A stretch of 64,000 bases of DNA, taken from positions 124,001 to 188,000 of the forward strand of contig NZ_RCWH01000007.1 of NCBI RefSeq assembly GCF_003668635.1. Direction: 5' to 3'. A model generated the notes under the pieces. That model made no database searches and was not told where the DNA came from. It saw only the letters and a program-made list of their open reading frames with translations. Position numbers and translations under genes: made by a program. Of this stretch, positions 52,174 to 61,767 are shown piece after piece. This stretch comes from Planomicrobium sp. Y74. GTDB taxonomy: Bacteria; Bacillota; Bacilli; Bacillales_A; Planococcaceae. Numbering within the stretch: the first letter of the stretch is position 1; each line of letters opens with the position of its first letter.

Positions 52174-52752
52174 TTATCTTATTTCACGTACGAATTTAGC
52201 AGGGTTGCCAGCAATTACACAATTTCCATTAGGAAAACTTTTTGTAACAACAGCTCCTGCTCCTACAACTGTGTTTTCGCCTAAAATGACTCCAGGTAGA
52301 ATAACAGCATTCATTCCAATCCATGAATTTTTCTTTATCACTACATCTTCTCCTGGAAGATGTAAGTCAGGATTTTTCAAATCATGGTTCGAAGTTATAA
52401 TGCCAACGTTCGGGGCTATATATACTCCTTCCTCAATAATGATTTTTGCGGAAAAATTATTATAATAACAACCAGGAGACTGAAAAATATTAATTGAATC
52501 TTGAGGAAAAATAAAGTTTTTATAATTGTGTAATTTAATGTTTGGTGAAGCAGGCCATGGGATATTGTTATTAACTCCAACTAATTTAAAAGGAACGGCT
52601 TTCCACGCCCACAACCATCCCATTGTTTTTTGCTCAAAATAATACCCTTTCAAAAACTCATTTTTATAAAATGGAAATAATAGTATTCTATTTACGAAGA
52701 TAAATAAGCTACGAATAAATGGTACATGCAATAAAGATTTTATTATTTCCAA
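52174..52752 (-). CDS. Left-handed beta-helix O-acetyltransferase
   Basis: CatB/WcaF-type acetyl-CoA:sugar acetyltransferase probably decorating the repeat unit. Seen: 192 residues; hexapeptide coils from about 95 (GVYIAPNVGIITSNHDL with catalytic His, WIGMNAVILPGVILGENTVV, GAGAVVTKSFPNGNCVIAGN, PAKFVREI). Within the cluster, between wzy and wzx. Confidence 0.9.
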   Translation of the reverse strand: MEIIKSLLHVPFIRSLFIFVNRILLFPFYKNEFLKGYYFEQKTMGWLWAWKAVPFKLVGVNNNIPWPASPNIKLHNYKNFIFPQDSINIFQSPGCYYNNFSAKIIIEEGVYIAPNVGIITSNHDLKNPDLHLPGEDVVIKKNSWIGMNAVILPGVILGENTVVGAGAVVTKSFPNGNCVIAGNPAKFVREIR

Positions 52753-52798
52753 GACATATGACTCCTTTCTCGTTTTCTATTTATACTAAAGCTAAAAT

Positions 52799-54286
52799 CT
52801 AAGTGAAATTTTTATCTGTATTATTAGAGAATACTTTTTTATTGCGGATTATAAATTTATGTCTTTTTTTTGAGGGAAGATTAAATATTTCTGCCACCAA
52901 ATAAATCAACCCTAATGTGCCTAATAATATGGTTGCAATGTTTATAAGTGGAGGGGTACTCGAGAATAAGCTAATAATAAATCTAATAAATATATAACTA
53001 TATATATATCTCATCTCTAATGATAATACTGTTTTCATTTTGAACTCACAAAAAAACGCTACTAATAAATTTAAAATTACAAAAAGTGGAGCTAGTAAAA
53101 ATCCTAAATTAATATATCCATAACCAATCCCAGAAATTACATGTCCAGATGGCATATATCTACCATAAATAAATGTGTTAAATAAATCACTTGTAGTGGG
53201 CATCAAACCTTTAAGCATAAAATTGATTCCAAAAAACGATCTCCCATGATCGTAGAGAACTTGAAACAAACTCGTACGCACACTATCTTTCATATTTATT
53301 GTTACTCCAACATTTTGAACACCTTGAAAATAAGCTTGAACATATCCCGAGTATTCTTTAATATTAACTTCATTTTCAACTAAAGCTTCAGAATAGGAAT
53401 TGTAAAGAAATGCACTATTAAATTTATAAATACTCATAAACATAAATACTAAGAATGCAAAGGATAATATTGTAATGATGGTATTTTTTTTGTATTTCTT
53501 AAAAAAAGTAGTTAGTAAAAAAATGGAAACGAAGGCTGTATATAATTGGATGGACCTTCTCTCACCGATGATTATTCCAATATGGACAAACGAAGCAGCA
53601 ACCGCTAAATAATATAGTAACTTATTGTGATTTCTACTATATAACTTAAATAACTTCATAATTATAAGTAAGAAAGCCATTGCCACAGCGCTTATTAAAA
53701 TTTGTCTTATCAAAACTAACCTAGTGTCATCTAAGTCACCATGTCGTCCATCTTGGACGGTGATCACTATAAAGTTAACAAGATTTTCTCCATATCCAAA
53801 TAAAATAAATACAATTAACCCCATCAAAATTATAAAAATATAATAAGTTTGATTACCTAAAAGTTTTGGAATTGGTAGTATATCTTTTTCTTTAATTCTT
53901 TTTACGAAATACTTAGCAAATATGTAAAAACAAATATTTAAAGCCACCATTTCCCACATCATTAAAAATAAAGCCAACTTAAGTGATTCTTCGCTTATTT
54001 GAAAATAAGGTATAGATTCACCCACCCCTGTTATTGAGATTAATAGAGGGCCAAATATATATCTAATAAATGAAATTCCTAGAAATAAATACGTAATTAT
54101 TAAATTAGTTTTAAATAGAATTTGTCGAATAAAAATCAAATAAAGCATTAAAAATAGAGGTTGGAGAAGAACAGTATATTCGTAACCTGACGAAAAATTA
54201 CCTAAATTTATAATAGTAATAATTATCGCAAAAGAAGAAGAAGATATTAACATAAAATCAAAAATTCTTTTCATTCTACTCACCAT
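52799..54286 (-). CDS. wzy: Wzy-type oligosaccharide repeat-unit polymerase
   Basis: Polymerises flipped repeat units outside the membrane. Seen: 495 residues, about 12 helices with a large periplasmic-type loop (about 290-375), no other domain; the sequence is otherwise unspecific, as usual for Wzy. The first 11 bp overlap the end of the upstream glycosyltransferase gene. Start 54286 follows GGAGAAG; ATG 54274 is an alternative. Among the most AT-rich genes here. Confidence 0.82.
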   Translation of the reverse strand: MVSRMKRIFDFMLISSSSFAIIITIINLGNFSSGYEYTVLLQPLFLMLYLIFIRQILFKTNLIITYLFLGISFIRYIFGPLLISITGVGESIPYFQISEESLKLALFLMMWEMVALNICFYIFAKYFVKRIKEKDILPIPKLLGNQTYYIFIILMGLIVFILFGYGENLVNFIVITVQDGRHGDLDDTRLVLIRQILISAVAMAFLLIIMKLFKLYSRNHNKLLYYLAVAASFVHIGIIIGERRSIQLYTAFVSIFLLTTFFKKYKKNTIITILSFAFLVFMFMSIYKFNSAFLYNSYSEALVENEVNIKEYSGYVQAYFQGVQNVGVTINMKDSVRTSLFQVLYDHGRSFFGINFMLKGLMPTTSDLFNTFIYGRYMPSGHVISGIGYGYINLGFLLAPLFVILNLLVAFFCEFKMKTVLSLEMRYIYSYIFIRFIISLFSSTPPLINIATILLGTLGLIYLVAEIFNLPSKKRHKFIIRNKKVFSNNTDKNFT

Positions 54287-55364
54287 TCTTCTCCATTATT
54301 ATTTCAGTTAATTTCTTTTTAAATAGAAAGTTATCTGACGTAACTTTCTTCATAAAGGTATTAGCACCGTTACTAAATTTATTTACATCCAGTGTATGAT
54401 AATTCTCGAATATTAAATCCCCTAAGTTAGATGAATTTATATCTATATCAAATCCAAGATTTGCTAAGGTAACCATTTCTGACATATAAGTTTCAGGACT
54501 AGTAAGAATGGGTATTTTCATGAAAGCTGAGTAATATAACCTTATTGATATAGCTGTATCTAATGCAATATCCTTATTTCCATAAAAATTATTCAAAATA
54601 TCTGTTTTTAACAACAAACTTTCAGTTTCAAAAGGATCAAAAGAATCCAAAAACTCAACATTTTTTATATTGTTTTTTTCGGTAAACTCTTTAAGGATTT
54701 CACTGTTAGTTCCAAAATACTGCATAATGAATCTTTGATCATTTTTCAGTTTTAACAATATTCTTTTATTTTGATTATAAAACCTAACATTTCCGATAAA
54801 AGTAATTCTTAAAGGTAATTCAGAATCTTTTTTTGTAAAGCTATTTACTTTTTTTGTTAATATCTTATTATTGAAACTGTGCAACATTAAATAATTAAAT
54901 GGTGGTAAAAAGGATTTAAAGCCTTCTGAAGAGATAGTTGTGAACTTAGAACCTTTAATCAAAATTTTTGTTAAATTAAATAGGATATAGTTCTTTTCAA
55001 AGGAATAATCTCTAATGTTAAGGAAATACTTTTTTTTGTAGCTTAGAATTAAAAAATCAAGCAGCATTATTCCTGTAAATGTATTCCATATTATTAAATA
55101 ATCATAATTATTGCTTTTTATATTTTTTATAAAGAAGCTTCTTCCTTTAAAGTATTCTATAACTTTTCTTGGGAAACTCCAATTTTTATTTATTTTGACA
55201 TTATATTTATACTGCTTTTCAGCATTAGTGTATTTTTCTTCCTCATCATATCTATCGAAATAAATTAAATCGTATTCAATATTATGAAAATCTAAAATCT
55301 CTGTATAGTGACTGATTAAAGTCATATGCTTTTGATTTACTGTACTTACAATTCCTAATTTCAT
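54276..55364 (-). CDS. Capsule glycosyltransferase (GT-B-like)
   Basis: About 362 residues. Two Rossmann-like halves: MKLGIVSTVNQKHM at the start, LPLRITFIGNVRFYNQNKRI opening the second half, and a nucleotide-sugar region with TPET (SIRLYYSAFMKIPILTSPET). Family assignment is not certain; it resembles glycosyltransferases next to Wzy in capsule loci. Start: ATG 55364 after AGGGGCTT; the frame runs to 55403 inside the wecB end. Specificity unknown. Confidence 0.7.
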   Translation of the reverse strand: MKLGIVSTVNQKHMTLISHYTEILDFHNIEYDLIYFDRYDEEEKYTNAEKQYKYNVKINKNWSFPRKVIEYFKGRSFFIKNIKSNNYDYLIIWNTFTGIMLLDFLILSYKKKYFLNIRDYSFEKNYILFNLTKILIKGSKFTTISSEGFKSFLPPFNYLMLHSFNNKILTKKVNSFTKKDSELPLRITFIGNVRFYNQNKRILLKLKNDQRFIMQYFGTNSEILKEFTEKNNIKNVEFLDSFDPFETESLLLKTDILNNFYGNKDIALDTAISIRLYYSAFMKIPILTSPETYMSEMVTLANLGFDIDINSSNLGDLIFENYHTLDVNKFSNGANTFMKKVTSDNFLFKKKLTEIIMEKNGE

Positions 55365-55390
55365 GTATAAGCCCCTATGGTGATAAAATT

Positions 55391-56515
55391 TTATACTTTC
55401 CACACTATTCTTTTTATATAGTCTGTATATGATAGTATAATTCTTACAACTTTCTCAGAAACATTCGGCATACTATAATCTTCAACTTTTCTTAAAGTAT
55501 TTTTACCTTGTGTCTTTAAAACTTCTAATCCCTGCAAAATCCTCTCTTTCTCCAACCCCACCATCATTACAGAAGCCTCTTCCATAGCTTCCGGACGCTC
55601 ATGAGCTTGTCTTATATTCAAAGCTTTAAATCCTAGTATTGAGGATTCTTCACTTATCGTTCCACTGTCACTAAGAACAGCTTTCGCCTTCATTTGAAGT
55701 TTTACATAATCATTGAATCCAAGGGGTTTCATCGTTTTGATCAATGAATTAAATTTAATTCCTGTAGAATTAATCATTTTCTGAGTTCTAGGATGAGTAC
55801 TAATAATTACAGGCATACCATATTGATCTGCAATCGCATTTAGACTCTCACACAAATCCATAAAGTTCTTTTCGGAACTAATATTTTCTTCACGATGAGC
55901 AGATATTATAAAATAATTATCTTCTTTAAGATTCAATTTCTCGATTATATTCGATTTCTCAATATCTTCTTTCCTTGTATAAAGAACTTCAAACATAGGA
56001 CTCCCTGTTTTTATAACTCGGTCTGCTGGCAAACCTTCTCTTAAGAGATATTCTCTGGCAATATCACTGTACGTTAAATTAATATCAGCTGTGTGATCCA
56101 CAATTTTACGATTCGTTTCTTCAGGAACACGTTGATCGAAGCACCTGTTTCCAGCTTCCATATGGAAGATAGGAATCTGTCTTCTCTTTGCGGCAATTGC
56201 ACACAGACAGCTGTTTGTATCACCAAGTACTAAAAACGCTTCAGGTTTAACTTCTTCTAAAATCGGATCGATTTTTACAAGAATATTACCGATGGTTTCA
56301 ACAGCCGTTCCGTTTGCTGCATTTAAGAAATAATCCGGTTTTTTTAATTTAAAATCCTCGAAGAAAACTTCATTCAATTCATAATCATAGTTTTGTCCCG
56401 TATGTACAAGAATATGTTCAATTGCATTTGACTCTTCCAATTTATTAATAACTGCTGAGAGCCTGATGATTTCTGGCCTAGTACCTACAACAGTCATTAC
56501 CTTTAACTTTTTCAT
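55391..56515 (-). CDS. capG: Non-hydrolysing UDP-GlcNAc 2-epimerase family (CapG/WecB)
   Basis: 374 residues. Seen: VVGTRPEIIRLSAVI, HTGQNYDYELNEVFFEDF, LGDTNSCLCAIAAKRRQIP, HMEAGNRCFDQRVPEETNRK, SAHREEN, and DSGTISEESSILG, the full epimerase set. Following capE and capF in the order capE-F-G, it should catalyse the last step (C2 epimerisation) to UDP-N-acetyl-L-fucosamine, as S. aureus CapG does. It might also give UDP-ManNAc for the dehydrogenase at 49620, but context favours FucNAc. Confidence 0.9.
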   Translation of the reverse strand: MKKLKVMTVVGTRPEIIRLSAVINKLEESNAIEHILVHTGQNYDYELNEVFFEDFKLKKPDYFLNAANGTAVETIGNILVKIDPILEEVKPEAFLVLGDTNSCLCAIAAKRRQIPIFHMEAGNRCFDQRVPEETNRKIVDHTADINLTYSDIAREYLLREGLPADRVIKTGSPMFEVLYTRKEDIEKSNIIEKLNLKEDNYFIISAHREENISSEKNFMDLCESLNAIADQYGMPVIISTHPRTQKMINSTGIKFNSLIKTMKPLGFNDYVKLQMKAKAVLSDSGTISEESSILGFKALNIRQAHERPEAMEEASVMMVGLEKERILQGLEVLKTQGKNTLRKVEDYSMPNVSEKVVRIILSYTDYIKRIVWKV

Positions 56516-56517
56516 CC

Positions 56518-57630
56518 TTATACCTCCAAATAATGAGTGTCTGGCTTTTTGGGATCAAAGCTTTCGTTCACCCACATAACTGTGACCAAATCTGTTTCTC
56601 CTACATTCACGATTGAATGTGTATAGCCTGTCGGAATATCTAAGACCTGGAGTTTGTCGCCATTTACGTAATATTCGATAATCTCTTCTGATTCAATATT
56701 TCTGAATCTTATTAAACCGTTGCCACTTACCACTAGGAACTTTTCATTTTTAGTATGATGCCAATGATTCCCTTTAGTAATACCGGGCTTAGATATATTA
56801 ACCGATACCTGGCCACGGTCTGGTGTGCGGAGGAACTCAGTAAAGGAACCGCGATTATCAACATTCATCTTTAAATCATAAGAGAATTTATCTTCAGGCA
56901 AGAAACTTAAATATGTACTGTACAACTTCTTCGTTAAGTCATCGCTCATTTTTGGAACAGCCAGAGAGATTCTGCTTTCTTTAAAGCTTCGAATGCGGTC
57001 AGCTAAATCGCCTAACTTAATCTTATGAGTAACTGGTACAACGCCAAATGTTCGATTGATGGTTGGATTTCCTTCCAAAGCTCTCAGAAACTCTACCATG
57101 ACATCATCAATGTAAGCCAACTCCAGAACAGCTGCAGGATTGTTTACTTGGATATCTATATCTCTCGAGACATTATGACAGAACGTAGCAACTACTGTAT
57201 TGTAATTTGGTTTGCTCCATTTACCAAACAAATTTGGCAGCCTGTATACAAATACCTTTGCACCTGTTTCTTTTGAATAGGCAAATAATTCATCTTCCCC
57301 AGCTTTTTTGCTCAAGCCATACGGATTATCTTTTTCCGCTTGAATTGAAGAAGTGATTAATACGGGAGCTTTATTTTTATTTTTCATTAGAAACTGGAGA
57401 AGCTGAGAAGTTAAGCCTTGATTCCCTTCCATAAATTCACTTTCATTTTGAGGACGGTTAACGCCTGCTAGATGAAATACAAAATCACAATTTGTAGTGA
57501 ATTTTTCAAGGTCTTCTAAAGAGTTATCTCTATTATATAGATATAACTCCTCATGCCCTTGATTTCTTAATTCTGCCACCAAATTCTTACCGACAAATCC
57601 GTTCGCACCTGTCACTAAAATTTTCGTCAT
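56518..57630 (-). CDS. capF: CapF bifunctional SDR/cupin enzyme
   Basis: 370 residues with two domains as in S. aureus CapF: N-terminal SDR (about 1-245; TGANGFVGKNLVAEL, FHLAGVNRP, YGLSKKAGE) that reduces the 4-keto sugar with NADPH, and a C-terminal cupin (about 250-370; GNHWHHTKNEKFLVVSGNG, zinc histidines) that does the C3 epimerisation. Second step of UDP-L-FucNAc synthesis. Overlaps capE by 4 bp. Confidence 0.95.
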   Translation of the reverse strand: MTKILVTGANGFVGKNLVAELRNQGHEELYLYNRDNSLEDLEKFTTNCDFVFHLAGVNRPQNESEFMEGNQGLTSQLLQFLMKNKNKAPVLITSSIQAEKDNPYGLSKKAGEDELFAYSKETGAKVFVYRLPNLFGKWSKPNYNTVVATFCHNVSRDIDIQVNNPAAVLELAYIDDVMVEFLRALEGNPTINRTFGVVPVTHKIKLGDLADRIRSFKESRISLAVPKMSDDLTKKLYSTYLSFLPEDKFSYDLKMNVDNRGSFTEFLRTPDRGQVSVNISKPGITKGNHWHHTKNEKFLVVSGNGLIRFRNIESEEIIEYYVNGDKLQVLDIPTGYTHSIVNVGETDLVTVMWVNESFDPKKPDTHYLEV

Positions 57631-58652
57631 TGAGTAACACCCATTTTTGCCAGTTCTTCCTTAACAACATCTAGTGTGAGTAGTAATTCTTTAATTTCCT
57701 GCATTGATAAACGATGCGTGTTGTGAGAGTTGTACTCCCATCCTTCTGAAATCTCTTCTTCACCTTCAGTGAAGTACTTATTGTAGTTCAAGTCACGGTT
57801 ATCAGCCGGTATGCGATAATAGCCGCCCATATCCGTAGCTACAGCCATTTCTTCTCGCGTGAGAAGAGTTTCATATAGTTTTTCACCATGGCGAGTACCG
57901 ATAACTTCAATCGGGTTATCGACTTTAAATAGTTCTTTTAGTGCCTGAGCGAGTTCTCCAATCGTGGAAGCTGGAGCTTTTTGAACAAAGATGTCACCTT
58001 GATTCGAGTTTAAGAAAGCAAAGAGGACTAGTTCAACTGCATCCTCCAACGACATTAGATACCTTGTCATTTCTGGATCTGTAATTGTTAATGGTTTGTC
58101 GGCTTTAATCTGATCAATGAAAAGAGGAATAACTGATCCTCGTGAAGCCATAACATTACCATAACGTGTACCACTAATATTGGTATCGTCAACACTTACA
58201 GTTCTCGATTTTGCGACAGTAACTTTCTCCATCATCGCTTTTGAAATCCCCATAGCATTTATTGGATAAACAGCTTTATCGGTTGAAAGACATATAACTT
58301 TTTTTACATTATTTTGTATTGCAGCATTTAGTACATTTTCAGTTCCCAGTACGTTCGTTTTAACTGCTTCCATAGGGAAGAATTCACATGAGGGAACCTG
58401 TTTTAGGGCAGCGGCGTGGAAAACATAATCTACATTGTTCATTGCTACATTAATACTGTTGATATCTCTTACATCACCAATATAATATTTGACTTTAGGA
58501 TTATTTAGTCTCTTTCTAATATCTTCTTGCTTTTTTTCATCTCTCGAAAATAAGCGAATTTCTTTTATATCTGTATCTAAAAATCTGGTTAATACAGCAT
58601 TTCCGAATGATCCTGTCCCGCCAGTTATTAATAAGGTCTTATCTTTAAACAA
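57627..58652 (-). CDS. capE: CapE UDP-GlcNAc 4,6-dehydratase, 5-epimerising
   Basis: First step of UDP-L-FucNAc synthesis. Seen: FKDKTLLITGGTGSFGNAVL at the N-terminus, RDEKKQEDIRK, AAALKQVPSCE, STDKAVYPINAMGISKAMME (active-site Lys region), RYGNVMASRGSVIPLF, and TITDPEMTRYLMSLEDAVEL. Start choice: TTG at 58652, after a GGGGG site, gives about 341 residues and the S. aureus-like N-terminus; the ATG at 58700 would sit inside the preceding gene. Confidence 0.95.
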   Translation of the reverse strand: MFKDKTLLITGGTGSFGNAVLTRFLDTDIKEIRLFSRDEKKQEDIRKRLNNPKVKYYIGDVRDINSINVAMNNVDYVFHAAALKQVPSCEFFPMEAVKTNVLGTENVLNAAIQNNVKKVICLSTDKAVYPINAMGISKAMMEKVTVAKSRTVSVDDTNISGTRYGNVMASRGSVIPLFIDQIKADKPLTITDPEMTRYLMSLEDAVELVLFAFLNSNQGDIFVQKAPASTIGELAQALKELFKVDNPIEVIGTRHGEKLYETLLTREEMAVATDMGGYYRIPADNRDLNYNKYFTEGEEEISEGWEYNSHNTHRLSMQEIKELLLTLDVVKEELAKMGVTQ

Positions 58653-58671
58653 TGAAATTAACCCCCAGGTC

Positions 58672-59880
58672 TTATGTAATTGAAGAAATATGATCTTCAA
58701 TTAAATCGACTGATTTTTTTACATTATAATTTTCTTTCATATACCTTGATCCATTTAACCCCATTTTTTTTAAATCTTTAGGATTATTAATCATATAAGA
58801 TAATTTGTTATTAAAATCATTTAAGTCTCCTGCTAAAGCTGTTTTACCGCTTTTTGAATTAATAATCATATCACCAAAATCAGTGTTCTGATCAATAGCT
58901 GCTAATACAGGAAGTTGCTTCTCGAAATATGACAATACTCTAGAAGGGAAGTTGGGTATAGTGAATCGTTTATCAAGAAAAACTAAACCAATGTCAGCTT
59001 CCAACAACATACTTTCATATTCATCACGAGGAAGTGAATCTAAGAGTAATACATTTTTTAAATCTTTTTTTGAAATATAGTCATTAATTTTTTCTTTTTC
59101 TGTTCCCCGACCAACCAACAAAAAGAAGATATCTGTCGAACTTTTATGTGAGCCAAGTATCTCACAAAGAAAATCAATACCTTGAGGCTTCCCCATGTTC
59201 CCCCCGTATACAGCCAGTTTTGCTGATAAAGGGATGTGGTACTTATCTCTAAAATTCAAAGCCGGTGTTTCAAAATGTTCATTAATTTTTTTTGTATTAG
59301 GAAAAATCCTTATTTTATCTGAACTAATATCTTTATTTTGTTTTAGTAGATATGCTTTGTTTGCCTCTGACATGACTCCTATCACAGAAGCAGTACTGTA
59401 CAAATCTCTTTCCTTAGATTTGAAATAATAATAAGCAGGATGTTTCTTTGAAAGAATTCCTATGTCCAATGCATTCTGCGGAAAAATATCTTTTAGCATT
59501 AAATACGAGGGGCAATCATAATATTTCATTGCCCACTTCACAATTGAAGCGATGGTTACTGGGGGAGACTCAAATAATATCAAATCATATTCTTTATGAT
59601 TCAAATGGTCTTTTATAGCTTTTTTCATCTGGTATTGCATTAGAAAAATGGTTATCCCCTTTTCCAAAATACCAACGTCATAGAGGTTTCCTGTAACTAC
59701 TCGGAGAACTTTCATACCTCTTTCAATTGATATAGAAGTTTCATTAGTTTTCTTCTTCTCTTCTGAGACTACAACGGTTACCTGATGATTTTGATTAGTG
59801 AGTTCTTCTGCTAAATCTGTATAGATTGTAGAACTTTCCTGAGCTTTTGGAAAAGACGTAGAAATATAAAGTATTTTCAT
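58672..59880 (-). CDS. GT4 glycosyltransferase, WbuB/CapL-like
   Basis: 402 residues. Seen: N-terminal YISTSFPKAQESS, acceptor half with EIIPPV-like ESPPVTIASIVKW and YLMLKDIFPQNALDIG, donor half YGGNMGKPQG and the Glu-rich ADIGLVFLDKRFTIPNFPSR of family 4. Text of this type (KDIFPQNA) marks WbuB-like N-acetyl-L-fucosamine transferases, which fits with the capEFG genes beside it. Donor assignment is inference. Confidence 0.88.
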   Translation of the reverse strand: MKILYISTSFPKAQESSTIYTDLAEELTNQNHQVTVVVSEEKKKTNETSISIERGMKVLRVVTGNLYDVGILEKGITIFLMQYQMKKAIKDHLNHKEYDLILFESPPVTIASIVKWAMKYYDCPSYLMLKDIFPQNALDIGILSKKHPAYYYFKSKERDLYSTASVIGVMSEANKAYLLKQNKDISSDKIRIFPNTKKINEHFETPALNFRDKYHIPLSAKLAVYGGNMGKPQGIDFLCEILGSHKSSTDIFFLLVGRGTEKEKINDYISKKDLKNVLLLDSLPRDEYESMLLEADIGLVFLDKRFTIPNFPSRVLSYFEKQLPVLAAIDQNTDFGDMIINSKSGKTALAGDLNDFNNKLSYMINNPKDLKKMGLNGSRYMKENYNVKKSVDLIEDHISSIT

Positions 59881-59882
59881 TT

Positions 59883-61043
59883 TTAAACCCTCATCTTTAT
59901 ATCGGCTGCCACTTTAATTGTATCCACAACTCTTTTTACATCGACCGAATTTAAAGTTGAATAAAGTGGCAAAGAAAGAATTTCATTAAACCATGATTCG
60001 GTGTTATTTAGCTCAACATTATTTTTGTAAGAGCTATAGGCTGTCATCATATGAACAGGTATAAAGTGCACACTGGTTCCAATTTTATGTTCTGCTAAAT
60101 ATTCAATTAACTGATCTCTAGTTAAACTGAATTCATTTGTAACCCTTACAATAAGTAGGTGCCATGCATGTTTGGTAGTATGGGAATTCACTCGTTGAAG
60201 CTCTAAACCTTTAATTTGAGACAGTTCCTCGATATAAGTTTTTACAAGTTTTTCCCGCTTATTTTGCATAATATTTAATCGATCTAATTGAACTAACCCA
60301 AGTGCTGCTTGCAAATCAAACATATTATATTTATAACCCGGCTCTTCAATATCATACATCCACGAACCGCCTTTGCCATAACGATTCCAAGCATTTTTAC
60401 TCATACCATGGGTTATGAGTACTCTTGCGCGATCTGCAATCTCTTTACTATCTGTAACGAGCATGCCACCTTCACCGGTAGCAAGGTTTTTAGTAGCATA
60501 AAAACTATAAGAAACCGCTCCCTGAGGTTTATGACCTATGCGATTCCCTTTATATTCTGTATAGATTGCGTGCGCTGCATCCTCTGAGACAAATAAGCCG
60601 TGCTTATTTGCTATTTCATAAATTTTATCTAAGTCACATGCTTGACCAGCGTAATGGACGGGTACAATAGCTTTTGTATTGGCATTAACCTTTTCTTCAA
60701 TTTTATTTGCGTCGATTAAGCCTGTTTCAGGATCAATATCAACAAAAACCGGAGTTGCTCCAACATGCAAAATTGTATTGACTGAAGCAGCAAATGTCAT
60801 AGAAGTTGTAATAACTTCATCACCAGGTCCTACACCGGCTGCAATAAGAGCTATATGAAGTGCGGCTGTACACGAATTCATCGCTACAGCATATTTTGCC
60901 CCGACGTATTCTGCAAACTTCTCTTCAAACTCAATTGTTTTCGGTCCTTTTGCCAACCAACCTGACTCTAATGTATCTACCACTTCTTTTATTTCAGCCT
61001 CTGTAATATCCGGTAAGCAGTAAGGTATAAATTTTTCAGTCAT
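59883..61043 (-). CDS. DegT/DnrJ/EryC1-family sugar aminotransferase
   Basis: PLP-dependent transfer of an amino group to a 4-keto sugar nucleotide. Seen: 386 residues; YCLPDITEAEIKEVVDTLESG, AVAMNSCTAALHIAL, GDEVITTSMTFAAS, EDAAHAIYTEYKG, Schiff-base Lys in SFYATKNLATGEGGM, and MFDLQAALGLVQLDRL. It lies between a GNAT acetyltransferase and a GT4 gene and downstream of a PglF-like dehydratase, so it probably makes a UDP-4-amino-4,6-dideoxy-HexNAc. Confidence 0.94.
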   Translation of the reverse strand: MTEKFIPYCLPDITEAEIKEVVDTLESGWLAKGPKTIEFEEKFAEYVGAKYAVAMNSCTAALHIALIAAGVGPGDEVITTSMTFAASVNTILHVGATPVFVDIDPETGLIDANKIEEKVNANTKAIVPVHYAGQACDLDKIYEIANKHGLFVSEDAAHAIYTEYKGNRIGHKPQGAVSYSFYATKNLATGEGGMLVTDSKEIADRARVLITHGMSKNAWNRYGKGGSWMYDIEEPGYKYNMFDLQAALGLVQLDRLNIMQNKREKLVKTYIEELSQIKGLELQRVNSHTTKHAWHLLIVRVTNEFSLTRDQLIEYLAEHKIGTSVHFIPVHMMTAYSSYKNNVELNNTESWFNEILSLPLYSTLNSVDVKRVVDTIKVAADIKMRV

Positions 61044-61047
61044 AAAG

Positions 61048-61767
61048 TTATCCCCTTCTTGGCCAATAATGATATATTGACGTTTTAGAAATTAAGTTAA
61101 AACCCTTTTTTTGATAAAAATTAATTGCTTGCAGATTATCTATTTGAGTACCTACATGAATTTTTTCAAGTTTTTCCTCAAGGCAATAGTAATGGAGAGA
61201 TTTCAATAATTTTGTTCCAATACCTTTACCCTGAGCTTTCTCATTAAGTGAAATTAATTCAATAACTATATTTTTATTCTCTTTGATGGAGAACAATAAA
61301 AAACCAAGTGTTTCTTCATCTTCTTTAGCAACTACAAAAAATTTATCAGGATTATTGAATGAGTTATTAACCCAATTAAAATAGATTTTCCCACTCAAAC
61401 TTGGGTCAAGATTTGGATCGTTAAAAAATCTTGAGTAATTAAAAGATTTATTACTTATTTCTGAAATTGCTTTATTAACTTGAAAATTGTTTTGTGCACA
61501 ATAATAAATTTCAGCATTGTTAAAGCTAACTTCCATTTCGAACTGAATATTTATATCTACTAAAAAAGCATCACTATGAGAACCTATTAAGACGTTATTT
61601 GCCGGATGATTATTTGTGTTATTAATCACAACGAATTCATAATCTTGAGTGGACGCAACCAATTCTTCAAACTCTATTTTGTTTAATGGATTATATATAG
61701 TAATTTTCGCTGATTTAACTCCAAAGTAATTTGTATCCCACGCTAATTCCTCAAATTCAAAATTCAT
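61048..61767 (-). CDS. GNAT-family N-acetyltransferase, WecD-like
   Basis: 239 residues. The first half is a divergent lid domain (FEFEELAWDTNYFGVKSAKI, the WecD-like opening); the GNAT fold follows with FFVVAKEDEETLGFLLFS, LISLNEKAQGKGIGTKLL (acetyl-CoA loop Q-G-K-G-I-G) and NLQAINFYQKKGFNLISKT. Such proteins acetylate 4-amino sugars. It overlaps the sugar transferase gene by 4 bp and precedes the aminotransferase, which fits an acetyl step after transamination. Confidence 0.9.
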   Translation of the reverse strand: MNFEFEELAWDTNYFGVKSAKITIYNPLNKIEFEELVASTQDYEFVVINNTNNHPANNVLIGSHSDAFLVDINIQFEMEVSFNNAEIYYCAQNNFQVNKAISEISNKSFNYSRFFNDPNLDPSLSGKIYFNWVNNSFNNPDKFFVVAKEDEETLGFLLFSIKENKNIVIELISLNEKAQGKGIGTKLLKSLHYYCLEEKLEKIHVGTQIDNLQAINFYQKKGFNLISKTSIYHYWPRRG

